Assembly (NCBI GenBank): GCA_036386455.1
Contig: DASVVS010000057.1
Location: forward strand, 1 to 64,000
Source: AC-37 sp036386455
GTDB lineage: Bacteria > Actinomycetota > Thermoleophilia > Solirubrobacterales > Thermoleophilaceae
Length of the DNA stretch: 64,000 bases
Direction: 5' to 3'
Numbering within the stretch: the first letter of the stretch is position 1; every line of letters starts with the position of its first letter. Of the stretch, positions 16,553 through 25,098 are shown piece by piece. The translations under genes and the position numbers were made by a program. The notes under the pieces were generated by a model. It was not told where the DNA came from, did not search any database, and saw only the letters and a list, made by a program, of their open reading frames with translations.

Positions 16553-16573
16553 AGGCTAGCGCCGGGTTAGGGT
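16553..16573. promoter_or_regulatory. Back-to-back leaderless -10 elements
   Basis: TAGCCT (minus strand, 16553-16558) lies seven bases before the ATPase GTG. TAGGGT (plus strand, 16568-16573) lies six bases before the ATG at 16580. The two start codons are only 34 bases apart, so the two transcription complexes would compete for the site. Confidence 0.5.
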
Positions 16574-16579
16574 CCTCGA

Positions 16580-16765
16580 ATGACCCGCGCGCAGCGCATC
16601 CGGAGGACCGTCATCGTCTCCTGCGCGGCCATCGCGGTAGCGGCGGTCGTGATCGCGTCGGTGGACGCCTCGGAGGAGTCGCGCGCCGGGGCCACGACGG
16701 CGGTGGCGCTGGCGCTCGGCGTCTACATCAGAGGCCAGTGGCAGCGCTGGAGGCAGACGAGCTAG
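16580..16765 (+). CDS. Small 61-residue membrane protein
   Basis: The product has a basic N-terminus (MTRAQRIRR), a hydrophobic helix (about residues 11-28), a short polar turn, a second hydrophobic stretch (about 37-50) and a basic Trp-containing end. That makes it a two-helix inner-membrane protein of unknown function. TAGGGT exactly six bases upstream supports both the start and expression as a leaderless message. Its TAG interlocks with the stop of rmlB on the other strand. Confidence 0.6.
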   Translation: MTRAQRIRRTVIVSCAAIAVAAVVIASVDASEESRAGATTAVALALGVYIRGQWQRWRQTS

Positions 16766-17760
16766 GCGCCGAGCCGGCGCCCGTACTGGCGCTCGTAGTA
16801 CTCCGCGTAGTCGCCGCTGCGGATCGGCTCCCACCACCACTCGTTGTCGCGGTACCAGTCGACGGTGCGCTCGAGGCCCCCGTCGAGCGAGGTGCGCGGC
16901 TCCCAGCCGAGCGCACGAACCTTGTCCGAGGAGAGCGAGTAGCGGCGGTCGTGGCCGGGACGGTCGGTCACGTGCTCGATCAGCGACTCGTCGGCGCCGG
17001 TCAGCTCGATGAGGCGGCGCACGAGGTGGATGTTCTCGGCCTCGTCCGGCCCGCCGACGTTGTAGACCTCGCCGGCGCTCCCCTCGCGCAGCACGAGGTC
17101 GATCGCGCGTGCGAAGTCCTCCACGAAGAGCCAGTTGCGCACCTGGCGGCCGTCGCCGTAGACCGGGAGCGGGTCCCCGTGCAGGGCGTTCAGGATCATC
17201 AGCGGGATCAGCTTCTCCGGGTACTGGCGCGGCCCGTAGTTGTTGGAGCCGCGGCAGATCACGGCCTCGATCCCGTACGTGTGCACGTGGGCGGACACGA
17301 GCAGGTCGCCGGCGGCCTTCGTGGCGCTGTAGGGGGACGACGGGTTGAGCGGCGAGGTCTCGGTGAACGAGCCCTCCTCGATCGACCCGTAGACCTCGTC
17401 GGTGGAGACCTGCAGGTAGCGGGTCACGCCGAGCTCGCGGGCGGCGTCGAGCAGGACGCTCGTGCCGATCACGTGCGTGCGCGCGAAGACGTCCTGGTCG
17501 GCGATCGACCGGTCCACGTGCGACTCGGCGGCGAAGTTCACGACCGCGTCGCAGCCGGCCATCACCTCGAGCACGGTCTCGCGGTCCTCGATCCCGCCGT
17601 GCACGAACTCGACCCGGTCCTCCAGGCCGCGCAGGTTCTCGCGCCGGCCGGCGTAGGTGAGCTTGTCGAGCACGACCACCTCGTCGCCGCGCTCCTCCGC
17701 CACGATCCGCACGTAGGTCGAGCCGATGAAGCCGGCGGCTCCCGTCACGAGCAGCCTCAC
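16762..17760 (-). CDS. rmlB: dTDP-glucose 4,6-dehydratase
   Basis: This enzyme catalyses the second step of dTDP-L-rhamnose synthesis, converting dTDP-glucose to dTDP-4-keto-6-deoxyglucose with bound NAD. The 332-residue extended SDR has the nucleotide loop GAAGFIGS near residue 7. It has the family motif STDEVYG with the Asp-Glu pair replacing a simple Ser, the catalytic YSATK, and the SNNYGPRQYPEKLIP substrate loop. The start is GTG (17758-17760), overlapping the rmlD stop (GTGA). It ends the operon, and its stop interlocks with that of the opposing small gene. Confidence 0.93.
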   Translation of the reverse strand: MRLLVTGAAGFIGSTYVRIVAEERGDEVVVLDKLTYAGRRENLRGLEDRVEFVHGGIEDRETVLEVMAGCDAVVNFAAESHVDRSIADQDVFARTHVIGTSVLLDAARELGVTRYLQVSTDEVYGSIEEGSFTETSPLNPSSPYSATKAAGDLLVSAHVHTYGIEAVICRGSNNYGPRQYPEKLIPLMILNALHGDPLPVYGDGRQVRNWLFVEDFARAIDLVLREGSAGEVYNVGGPDEAENIHLVRRLIELTGADESLIEHVTDRPGHDRRYSLSSDKVRALGWEPRTSLDGGLERTVDWYRDNEWWWEPIRSGDYAEYYERQYGRRLGA

Positions 17761-18599
17761 CGCGCCACCGCCCGCTCGGAGAGGTAGCCGGCCAGGCCCT
17801 CCTGCCACGGCGGCAGCACGAGGCCGTAGTCGCGCTCGGTCCGCAGCACGGAGTACGCCGGCCGTGCGGCGGGCCGCGGGAACTCCTCGCTCGTGCACGA
17901 CATCGCGCGGCAGTCCACGCCGGCCTGCTCGAAGATCGCCCCCGCGAACTCGTACCAGGAGCACTCGCCTCCGCCCGCGATGTGGTGCAGGCCGTACGAC
18001 TCGCCGTCGACCAGCCGCACGAGCGCCTCGGCCAGGTGGCCGGTGTAGGTGGGGCAGCCGACCTGGTCGCGCACCACGAGCACGTGCCCGCGGTCGCGCC
18101 CGAGCGCGAGCATCGTGTCCACGAAGTTCTTGCCGCCGGCGCCGAAGAGCCACGAGGTCCGCACCACGAAGTGGCGCGGGTTCGCGGCGGCCACGGCCTG
18201 CTCGCCGGCGAGCTTCGACCGGCCGTAGGCGTTGACCGGGCGCGTGGGATCGGACTCGACGTACGGGCGCGAGCCGGTGCCGTCGAAGACGTAGTCGGTC
18301 GAGGGGTGCACGATCGCCGCGCCCACCTCCGCCGCCGCGGCGGCGAGCGCGCCCGCGGCGTCGCCGTTCAGCTCTGTGGCGGCGGGCTCGTCGGCCTCGG
18401 CGCCGTCCACGTCGGTCCAAGCGGCGCAGTTGATCACCGCGTGCGGGGCCTCGCGCGCGAGCGTCTCGCGGACGAGCCGTCCGCGGCGGAGGTCGAGCTC
18501 GTCGCGGGCGAGCGCGACCACCTCGTGGTTCGCGTCGTGCGCGGCTCGCACCACGTCCCGGCCGAGCATTCCCGCCGCGCCTGTGATGACGATCTTCAT
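17757..18599 (-). CDS. rmlD: dTDP-4-dehydrorhamnose reductase
   Basis: This enzyme catalyses the last step of dTDP-L-rhamnose synthesis, an NAD(P)H-dependent reduction of the 4-keto group. The 280-residue product has GAAGMLG at residues 7-13, the INCAAWTDVDGAE block, the STDYVFDG motif and the catalytic YGRSKLAGE. No second domain is fused to it. A TTATCC element sits about eight bases before the ATG on the minus strand, so part of the operon may be transcribed from here. It is coupled to rmlB downstream. Confidence 0.92.
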   Translation of the reverse strand: MKIVITGAAGMLGRDVVRAAHDANHEVVALARDELDLRRGRLVRETLAREAPHAVINCAAWTDVDGAEADEPAATELNGDAAGALAAAAAEVGAAIVHPSTDYVFDGTGSRPYVESDPTRPVNAYGRSKLAGEQAVAAANPRHFVVRTSWLFGAGGKNFVDTMLALGRDRGHVLVVRDQVGCPTYTGHLAEALVRLVDGESYGLHHIAGGGECSWYEFAGAIFEQAGVDCRAMSCTSEEFPRPAARPAYSVLRTERDYGLVLPPWQEGLAGYLSERAVAR

Positions 18600-18648
18600 T
18601 GCCTAACGGATAACAGGCACGCGCGCCCGAGTTGCGGCGGCGGGGCGG

Positions 18649-19017
18649 CTAGTCGCCGGTCGTGAGGGCGGCGATGCCGAGCGCCGCGCCGGTGACCGCG
18701 GTGAGGCCGAGCATGACGGCGCCCGACGTGGGCAGGTAGCCCGAGCGGTGCCCGGCGGCGGCCGCCAGGGCGTCGGCCACGTCGGCGGCGATGGCGGCCT
18801 GGAGCCAGCGCCTGCGCTCGCCGCCCGACGCGCTGAGCGCGCCCCACCCGATCACCAGGTCGCGGACGCCGAACATCCGCGTCATGAACGGGAGCTGCGG
18901 GTTTGCGCGGTCGCTGAGCCCCGCCCCGGCGAACGCCCGGCCGGGCGCGGCGAACGCGAACGCCCCGACCGCCATGCGGCCGCCGTTCACGAGCTTGTTG
19001 AAGTCGTCTCCGCTCAC
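18649..19017 (-). CDS. Small membrane protein in the rml operon (DUF4267-like)
   Basis: A 122-residue product starting at GTG 19015-19017, overlapping the rmlA stop (GTGA). It has four weakly hydrophobic helices, with the segment MTRMFGVRDLVIGWGAL in the first half. That arrangement resembles small DUF4267-type membrane proteins, from memory only. Its role in an rml operon is unknown, but coupling to rmlA implies co-expression. It stands where rmlC, the epimerase, might be expected, but shows no cupin features and cannot replace it. Confidence 0.6.
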   Translation of the reverse strand: MSGDDFNKLVNGGRMAVGAFAFAAPGRAFAGAGLSDRANPQLPFMTRMFGVRDLVIGWGALSASGGERRRWLQAAIAADVADALAAAAGHRSGYLPTSGAVMLGLTAVTGAALGIAALTTGD

Positions 19018-20090
19018 AGGATCGCGATTTCGGCATTGTCGCCGACGACGAAACGATACGCCTTCGGCAGCGCCGGGCTCCTCCCGATCGCCACGTTGCG
19101 GCCGATCAGGCTGGCCTCCACGCGCCCCGCGAGGTCGCGCACCGACGATCCGGCCAGCACGATCGAGTACTCGATCTCCGAGCCCTGGATGGTCACGTCC
19201 TCGCCGATCGCGGTGTACGGACCGATGTAGGCGTCGGTGATCCGGGCGCCGCGGCCGATCACGGCCGGGCCGCGCACGGTCGCGCGCTCCAGCACCGCGC
19301 CGGTCTCGATCACCACGCGCCCCTCCACGCGCGACTCGATCAGCTCGCCCTCGACCCGCTCGGCCAGGTCGTCGAGGATCAGCCGGTTGGCGTCGAGCAT
19401 GTCCTGCACCTGGCCGGTGTCCTTCCACCAGCCGCGCACGATGTGCGGGTCCACGGTCATGCCGCTGTCGATCAGGCGCTGGATGGCGTCGGTGATCTCG
19501 AGCTCGTCGCGCCACGACGGCTCGATTGCGCGGGCGGCATCGAGGATCGCGGGCGTGAACATGTAGACGCCCACGAGGGCGAGGTCGCTCTGCGGGTTCT
19601 CCGGCTTCTCGACGAGGCGCGCCACCCGCTCGCCATCGAGCTCGGCCACGCCGTAGTTCTGCGGGTCCGGGACCGGTGTGAGCAGGATCAGCGCGTCCGG
19701 CTCCTGGGAGCGGAACTGCTCGACGAGGTCGACGATCCCGTCGCGCAGCAGGTTGTCGCCGAGGTACATCACGAACGGCGAGTCGCCCAGGAAGTCGGCG
19801 GCGGTCAGTACGGCGTGCGCGAGGCCCTTCGGCTCGTCCTGCTCGATGTAGGTGATGGTCACGCCGAAGCGCGACCCGTCGCCCGCAGCCGAGCGGATCT
19901 CGCCCCCGGTCTCGGGCGCGATGATGATCCCGACCTCGTCGATCCCGGCCGCGGCGAGCGACTCGATCCCGTAGAAGAGCACGGGCTTGTTGGCGACCGG
20001 CACGAGCTGCTTCGCGCGCGTGAAGGTGATGGGGCGCAGCCGCGTGCCGCGGCCGCCCGACAGGATCAGGCCCTTCAGGGGAGCGGCCAT
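19014..20090 (-). CDS. rmlA: Glucose-1-phosphate thymidylyltransferase, long form
   Basis: This enzyme makes dTDP-glucose from dTTP and glucose-1-phosphate, the entry step to dTDP-rhamnose. The N-terminal nucleotidyltransferase has GGRGTRLRPIT (residues 12-22) and the substrate lysine in VEKPENP. At 358 residues it is the long StrD-like form: after about residue 245 comes a left-handed beta-helix with hexapeptide repeats (VIGRGARI, YIGPYTAIGEDV, LIGRNVAIG). It is the first gene of the minus-strand rml operon, and lies three bases after the PPOX gene stop, so it may be read from that promoter. Confidence 0.92.
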   Translation of the reverse strand: MAAPLKGLILSGGRGTRLRPITFTRAKQLVPVANKPVLFYGIESLAAAGIDEVGIIIAPETGGEIRSAAGDGSRFGVTITYIEQDEPKGLAHAVLTAADFLGDSPFVMYLGDNLLRDGIVDLVEQFRSQEPDALILLTPVPDPQNYGVAELDGERVARLVEKPENPQSDLALVGVYMFTPAILDAARAIEPSWRDELEITDAIQRLIDSGMTVDPHIVRGWWKDTGQVQDMLDANRLILDDLAERVEGELIESRVEGRVVIETGAVLERATVRGPAVIGRGARITDAYIGPYTAIGEDVTIQGSEIEYSIVLAGSSVRDLAGRVEASLIGRNVAIGRSPALPKAYRFVVGDNAEIAIL

Positions 20091-20093
20091 CGG

Positions 20094-20531
20094 CTAGTAC
20101 ACGCCTTCCAGCTTGCGGTGGTCCCAGCTCACGATGCGGGTTGGAACAAACCGCAGGCCCACTCGCTTCGGTGCCTGGGCGAGCACGGCCGCGCGCGCGT
20201 CGTCGCCGAGCTTGGCGCCGGCGTAGCGCTCGAACAGCCCGACGCCGAACTCGCCCACCCTCTCGGTGTCGTTCTCGAGCTCCACGTCGCACTCCATCAT
20301 CACGCCGCGCAGCTCGTGGTACTGCACCCCGTCCTCGACCTGCAGGGTCGCGCGCGGGTCGCGCTCGAGGTTCCTGGCCTTCTGCGACTTGCGGTAGGTC
20401 CAGCCCGACAGCACGTCCCCATCGGGCACGTACCAGAGCGGCACGAGGTGCGGCCGCCCGTTCGGGCCGATCGTCGCGCAGCTCACGATCTTCTGCTCGG
20501 CGAGGAAGCCGCGCAGCTCCTCGTCGGTCAT
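20094..20531 (-). CDS. PPOX-type FMN/F420-binding split-barrel protein
   Basis: A 145-residue pyridoxamine-phosphate-oxidase-like protein. It has the usual MTDEELRGFL start, the GRPHLVPLWYV strand pair and an RKSQKARNLERDP phosphate-binding segment. Actinobacterial members of this group often bind F420 rather than FMN. The cofactor cannot be settled from the sequence. The frame extends 19 codons upstream to an ATG at 20588, but the family begins at the internal ATG used here. It precedes rmlA by three bases, and a Ddn-like gene lies divergently upstream. Confidence 0.8.
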   Translation of the reverse strand: MTDEELRGFLAEQKIVSCATIGPNGRPHLVPLWYVPDGDVLSGWTYRKSQKARNLERDPRATLQVEDGVQYHELRGVMMECDVELENDTERVGEFGVGLFERYAGAKLGDDARAAVLAQAPKRVGLRFVPTRIVSWDHRKLEGVY

Positions 20532-20607
20532 GCGGATCTGGTCGCGGCGGGAGGCCAAGGCGGCGCAAGCGTATGCGCTCGGGCGCACACGAGCCCGCCG
20601 AGCCGCC

Positions 20608-20613
20608 TAAGGT
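20608..20613 (+). promoter_or_regulatory. Leaderless-type -10 of the Ddn-like gene
   Basis: TAAGGT ends seven bases before the GTG at 20621. The spacing fixes the start of a gene whose frame is otherwise open far upstream. Confidence 0.5.
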
Positions 20614-20620
20614 GCCGCCG

Positions 20621-21091
20621 GTGCCGAGGCGGAGGACATCGTGGCTGCAGCACCTGGGCGGGCGCGTGCCGTTCCTCGGGCGCGCCACGCCGCGGCTGCA
20701 CGCGCGGCTCTACCGGCTGCTCGGCGGGCGCGGCCGCGTGGCCCGCTGGTTCGGCGGCCCGGTGGCGTTGCTCGAGGCGACCGGGCGCAAGAGCGGCAAG
20801 ACGCGGCCGACGCCGGTGATCTACGCACGGGACGGCGACGACCTCGTGGTGGTGGCGGCGAACGCCGGGAACCCGAAGCCGCCCGCCTGGTGGCTCAACC
20901 TCCAGGAGAACCCGGACGCGACGATCGAGATCGCCGGCGAGAAGCGGCGCGTGCGGGCCCGCGAGGCGCACGGCGAGGAGCGCGACCGCCTGCTCGAGAT
21001 CTACGAACGCGTGTATCCGCGACTCGACGACTACCGCGAGTTCGCCGACCACGACTTCCCGGTGGTGGTGCTGGAGCCGGCGGCGAGCTAG
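20621..21091 (+). CDS. Ddn-like F420-dependent nitroreductase-family protein
   Basis: The 156-residue protein belongs to the deazaflavin (F420H2)-dependent quinone reductase/nitroreductase family. It has the family block LLEATGRKSGKTRPTPV near residues 50-66, then PAWWLNLQENP in the middle and a DFPVVVLEP end. Such proteins reduce quinones or related substrates with F420H2 in actinobacteria. Translation from GTG 20621 is supported by TAAGGT seven bases upstream. The N-terminus is amphipathic, as in mycobacterial Ddn, which suggests membrane association. Its stop interlocks with that of pafBC. Confidence 0.85.
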   Translation: MPRRRTSWLQHLGGRVPFLGRATPRLHARLYRLLGGRGRVARWFGGPVALLEATGRKSGKTRPTPVIYARDGDDLVVVAANAGNPKPPAWWLNLQENPDATIEIAGEKRRVRAREAHGEERDRLLEIYERVYPRLDDYREFADHDFPVVVLEPAAS

Positions 21092-23157
21092 CGCGCGGGG
21101 GTGCCGGTGAGCGACTCGGCCGTATGCAGCACGGCCTCGCGCGCCTCGTCGGGCGCGAGCACGGCGGCGTCGCCCGCCTCCTCGAGGATCTGGCGGACGA
21201 GCCAGTCCTCGCCGGCGTACTGGACCTCCACGATCACCGCGCCGTCGCGCAGCTCCTCGACCACGCGCCGGTCCTCCTTCGCCCAGCGCGCGCGCTCGGG
21301 TGAGATCCACACGCGCGCCGCGCGCGAGGTGTCGACCTCGCCGGTGCGCGCCCAGCCCTGCACGTCGGGCTCGATCCCCTCGCGCGGCTCGAACGTGTCG
21401 CCGAGGATGTCGACCTTCTTGATCCGGTCGAGCCGGAAGCTGCGCGTGGCGTCGCGCGAGAGGTCGAAGCAGTGCACGTACCAGCCCTCCTGGCCGTTGA
21501 GCAGGAAGTACGGCTCGACGGTGCGGCTGGGCGTGAGCTGGTCCTCGTTCTCCTTGTAGTAGTCGATCTCGATCAGCCGGCGGTCGGCGATCGCCTGGCT
21601 GACGATGCGGGCGATCTCGGAGTCGTCGCCGCTGGCGGTCGTGATCTGGAGGCCGTCGGTGGCCGGGTCGCGGCCCAGCGCCTCGACGATCTTCGCGCGC
21701 GCGGACGCGAGCTGGCCCTGCGGGAGGTGGTCGCCGATCAGGTCGATCGCGGCCACGAGCGCCTTCGCCTCGAGCGGGAGCAGCCGGGCGGGCTTCGCGA
21801 AGTTGTCGCCGTACGGCTCGGGGTCGACCTCGATCGTGTCGTCGCCGAGCACCTCGGCGTACAGCACGTAGCTGCCGCCGCCGAAGTTCACGACGTTCAG
21901 CACGTCGATGTCCTCGCGCAGCTCGGTGTCGGTCAGCTGGAGGCCGTCGCGAAGCTGGCGGGCGTCGAGCTTGGAGCCGGTGCGCGCGGCGTCGATCAGG
22001 ATGCCAGCGAGCGTGACGAGGCGGGCGAAGCGCTCCGGGCGGATCAGCGACTCGCCCTTCCCGTTCGCGGGTTCCGGCTCGGCGCGCTGAGCCTGCTGGC
22101 GCTTCGCGGGCGCGGCGTGCTCGAGCGGTTCGGCGTGACGTTCCACGATCGTGCGCAGGCACTCGACCGCTCGCTCGTTCAGCTCCGCCGGCCCCAGGAT
22201 GCGCGCCCGCTCGCCCAGGCCGAGCGCCCACGAGACGATCTGGCGCTCGTCGCCGTACTCGGTCTCGAACACGGTCCCCTCGTCGGGCGCCTCGTCGACC
22301 TGGGCCGCGGGCGTGACCCTGCCGGCGTGGCCGTAGTGGCGCTCCACGAGCCAGTCGATCTGCGGCGCGATCCAGATGCGCGCGGTGCCGATCGTGTCGC
22401 CGAGCTGCCAGTCGGTGCGCGTGGCGTACACGCGCGGGTCGAAGTCCTCCGGCGGCGGGAAGTCGTGCTCGGCCTTGGAGGCGTAGCCGACCTTGCCGCG
22501 GATCCGCGAGAGCCGGAAGACGCGCACGGCGTCGCGCTCGTGCGAGTGGCCGACGAGGTAGAACTGCCCGCCCCGGAAGAGCAGGTGATAGGGGTCGACC
22601 CTGCGCTGCTCCTCGGCGTCGCGGCCCATCGTGTAGTAGTCGAAGACGATCGTCTTGCGGCGGAAGATCGCGGTCTCGACCTTCGCCAGCCGCTGCGAGA
22701 GCTCACGGCCGCCGGCGCCGGCCGTGACGCCCAGCGCCACCTGCCGGTTCTCGGGCGCCGAGAGCGGCGACGGCTTGCCCCACGAGAGCTGCTGGAGGGC
22801 GAGCCGCAGCGGCTCGGCGTAGGCGAACTCGCCGTCGAGCAGCGACAGCGACGTGGCCAGCGCGCCCAGCTCCTGGTCGGTGAACTCGATCGACGGCAGG
22901 TAGAAGTTCTCGGGCGGAAGCGAGTAGTTCTCCGCCTCGTAGTAGCCCTCGGCCGGCTTGTCGACCTTCAGCTCGATCCCGAGCGACTCGAGCTCGGCCC
23001 GGTCCGCGTAGAAGCGGCGGGCGAACGCGTCGTCGTTCATGCCCGAGTAGCCCTCGACCTCCTGCTTGATCTCGAGCGCGGTCACGGGCCTGCGCTCGGC
23101 CATCAGGAACGAGATCAGCGACAGCTGACGGATGAGCTTCTCGGTGTCCTTGGCCAC
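21088..23157 (-). CDS. pafBC: Fused PafB-PafC WYL-domain regulator
   Basis: The 689-residue protein contains two successive copies of winged-helix plus WYL plus C-terminal (WCX) architecture. The halves run about 1-345 and 372-689, joined by a low-complexity Ala/Gln/Glu linker. WYL cores are visible as DPYHLLFRGGQFYLVGHS and EPYFLLNGQEGWYVHCF. In mycobacteria PafB and PafC are separate genes whose proteins form a heterodimer and activate the LexA-independent DNA-damage response. Single-chain fusions are known in some actinobacteria. The second half's winged helix is degenerate compared with the first. The start is GTG, with TAAGCT eight bases upstream. Confidence 0.88.
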   Translation of the reverse strand: MAKDTEKLIRQLSLISFLMAERRPVTALEIKQEVEGYSGMNDDAFARRFYADRAELESLGIELKVDKPAEGYYEAENYSLPPENFYLPSIEFTDQELGALATSLSLLDGEFAYAEPLRLALQQLSWGKPSPLSAPENRQVALGVTAGAGGRELSQRLAKVETAIFRRKTIVFDYYTMGRDAEEQRRVDPYHLLFRGGQFYLVGHSHERDAVRVFRLSRIRGKVGYASKAEHDFPPPEDFDPRVYATRTDWQLGDTIGTARIWIAPQIDWLVERHYGHAGRVTPAAQVDEAPDEGTVFETEYGDERQIVSWALGLGERARILGPAELNERAVECLRTIVERHAEPLEHAAPAKRQQAQRAEPEPANGKGESLIRPERFARLVTLAGILIDAARTGSKLDARQLRDGLQLTDTELREDIDVLNVVNFGGGSYVLYAEVLGDDTIEVDPEPYGDNFAKPARLLPLEAKALVAAIDLIGDHLPQGQLASARAKIVEALGRDPATDGLQITTASGDDSEIARIVSQAIADRRLIEIDYYKENEDQLTPSRTVEPYFLLNGQEGWYVHCFDLSRDATRSFRLDRIKKVDILGDTFEPREGIEPDVQGWARTGEVDTSRAARVWISPERARWAKEDRRVVEELRDGAVIVEVQYAGEDWLVRQILEEAGDAAVLAPDEAREAVLHTAESLTGTPAR

Positions 23158-23233
23158 GCCGGTCCAGCTTATTGACGGTCGGGCGGGCCGAAGACCACCC
23201 GTCGGGAGGGAATGTGCGGACTTTGCGGGCTAC

Positions 23234-24325
23234 TCAGGCGGCTTCGCCGAGGCCTGTGACGGCGCGTGCGCCGAAATACGCCGGGCCCGAGAGCGCGCGG
23301 TCGAAGCCGCTCCACCGCTCGCCCTCGCGAAGGCCCTTCTCGATGCGGTCGAAAGAGCCCAGGCGGCCGCCGAGGTTGTCGATCATGTGGACCAGCGTGG
23401 CCTCGCGGGTGCAGGGCACGACCGGGCTGCCGTGCTCGAGCTGCCCGTGGTGGGAGAGGATGATGTGGAGCACCGCCTCGGCGCGGGCGGGCGGGAAGTC
23501 CGGGACGTCCTCGATCGCGCGGCGCACGCGGTAGTAGCCGAGCGGGATCTCGCCCTGCAGGCGCCCCAGGTCGGTCAGGTCGATCGCGCCGCCCTCCATC
23601 GCGTAGGCCTCGATCTTCCCGATGTCGTGCAGCAGCGCGCCGGTGACGGCAACGTCGCGGTCGATGCCGGGGAAGGTGCCGGACATCGCGCTGACTCCCT
23701 GGGCCACCGACAGTGAGTGCTCGAGGAGCCCGTGCCGGTAGGCCTGGTGGTAGTGCTTGGCCGCCGGCGCCTGCCGCCAGGCCTCCCACACCGGCGAGCC
23801 CTCTCCGAACAGCTCGTCGAGCAGGGCGCGGAGGTGCCGGTCCTGGACCGTGTCGATCAGCGCGCGCAGGTCCGCGACCATCTGGTCGTAGGAGACCGTC
23901 GGGCCGTCGTGCAGGTCGGCCGGCTCGTACTCGCCGTCGCGCGCGGGGCGCAGCGAGCGGATCGTGATGCACGCGCCGTACTTCGCGTCGACGCCGTAGA
24001 CGCCGTCCGCGATCACGACGGCGCCCAGCACGGCCACCTCGCAGGCGGAATCGACGCCGTCCCAGACCACGCCCTCCACGCTTCCGGTGACGTCCCCGAG
24101 CTGGAGCTTGAGGAACGCGTCGCCGTTGCGCTTCTGGCGGCGGTTCACGTCGCGGACGATGAACGGCGACTCGACCCGCTGCCCGTCCGCGAGGTCGCGG
24201 ACGAAGACCTTGACCGGCGCGGGGGGCGGGCTCATCTGCGCCGGCGGGGGACCGCTCGGCTCCGGCGCCTCCTCCAGGAAGGCGGGGCTGCCGTCGAGCT
24301 GCGGCTGGGCCGGGAGCGGGTCCAT
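23234..24325 (-). CDS. OB-fold plus HD-domain nuclease (YhaM-like)
   Basis: The 363-residue protein has a proline-rich start (1-35). It continues with a nucleic-acid-binding OB fold (about 38-130, FVRDLADGQRVESPFIV) and an HD domain (about 170-330). HD metal ligands are visible in YRHGLLEHS, LLHDIGK and ILSHHGQLEHGS. This order matches YhaM/CBF1 3'-to-5' exoribonucleases. The start is ATG 24325. The frame continues upstream without support. A TACCTT lies about nine bases before the ATG on the minus strand. Confidence 0.8.
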   Translation of the reverse strand: MDPLPAQPQLDGSPAFLEEAPEPSGPPPAQMSPPPAPVKVFVRDLADGQRVESPFIVRDVNRRQKRNGDAFLKLQLGDVTGSVEGVVWDGVDSACEVAVLGAVVIADGVYGVDAKYGACITIRSLRPARDGEYEPADLHDGPTVSYDQMVADLRALIDTVQDRHLRALLDELFGEGSPVWEAWRQAPAAKHYHQAYRHGLLEHSLSVAQGVSAMSGTFPGIDRDVAVTGALLHDIGKIEAYAMEGGAIDLTDLGRLQGEIPLGYYRVRRAIEDVPDFPPARAEAVLHIILSHHGQLEHGSPVVPCTREATLVHMIDNLGGRLGSFDRIEKGLREGERWSGFDRALSGPAYFGARAVTGLGEAA

Positions 24326-24374
24326 GGAGGGGTCAAGGTAAATCGGGTACCGGACGGCTAAGGTGGCGCGCGCG

Positions 24375-25082
24375 ATGGCTGACGCGCCCGGGACACAGCG
24401 GTCGGTGCTGGTCGCGGGCGGCACCGGAGCGCTCGGCGGCGCCGTGCTCGCCGAGCTGCTCGACGCGGGGCATCCGGTCACCGCGACGTGGCTCGAGGAG
24501 CGCGAGCGCGAGCGCGTGGAGGCCGAGCTGGGCGAGCGCGATGGCCTCTCCCTCGTGCGCGCGGATCTGATGGACCTGGAGCAGACCGAGGCCGCGGTCG
24601 CGGCGACCGAGGATCTCGGTGCGGTCGTGAACCTCGTCGGCGGATACGCGCAGGGCCCGCTCGCGCACGAGGCCGGGCCGGACGACTTCGAGCGCATGCT
24701 GCGCCTCAACCTCCGCCCCGGCTTCTGCCTCGTGACGGCGGCGATGCCGCGGCTGCTCGAGGCCGGCGGCGGCGCCTACGTGGGGGTCTCGGCGCGGCCG
24801 GCGCTCAGGCCCTTCGCGCGCGCGGCTCCCTATGTGACCGCCAAGGCGGCGGTGCTCGCGTTCGTGCAGGCGCTCGACGCGGACTACCGCAACGAGGGCA
24901 TCCGCGCGAACGCGATCCTGCCGAGCGTCATCGACACCCCCGCCAACCGGGCGGCCTCACCGGACGCCGACTACTCGAAGTGGGTGAAGCCGGTCGAGAT
25001 CGCGCGCGTGGTCCGCTTCCTCGTCTCGGACGACGCGAGCGTGACGAGCGGCGGCGCCATCCCGGTGTACGGGCGCGCCTGA
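24375..25082 (+). CDS. Short-chain dehydrogenase/reductase
   Basis: A 235-residue classical-type SDR with the nucleotide loop GGTGALGG (residues 15-22), S139 and the catalytic pair Y153-x3-K157 in YVTAK. NNAG is replaced by NLVGG, as in some atypical members. The substrate is unknown. TAAGGT (24359-24364) lies ten bases before the ATG. A GTG four codons further upstream overlaps that element and is unlikely as the start. It is divergent from the YhaM-like gene and convergent with the small peptide operon. Confidence 0.8.
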   Translation: MADAPGTQRSVLVAGGTGALGGAVLAELLDAGHPVTATWLEERERERVEAELGERDGLSLVRADLMDLEQTEAAVAATEDLGAVVNLVGGYAQGPLAHEAGPDDFERMLRLNLRPGFCLVTAAMPRLLEAGGGAYVGVSARPALRPFARAAPYVTAKAAVLAFVQALDADYRNEGIRANAILPSVIDTPANRAASPDADYSKWVKPVEIARVVRFLVSDDASVTSGGAIPVYGRA

Positions 25083-25098
25083 GACTCCGGCCGCAGCG

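Noticed and set aside
18649..19017. An rmlC epimerase hidden in the rml operon
   Set aside because: The product is a hydrophobic multi-helix protein with no cupin strands or catalytic His-Asp pair.
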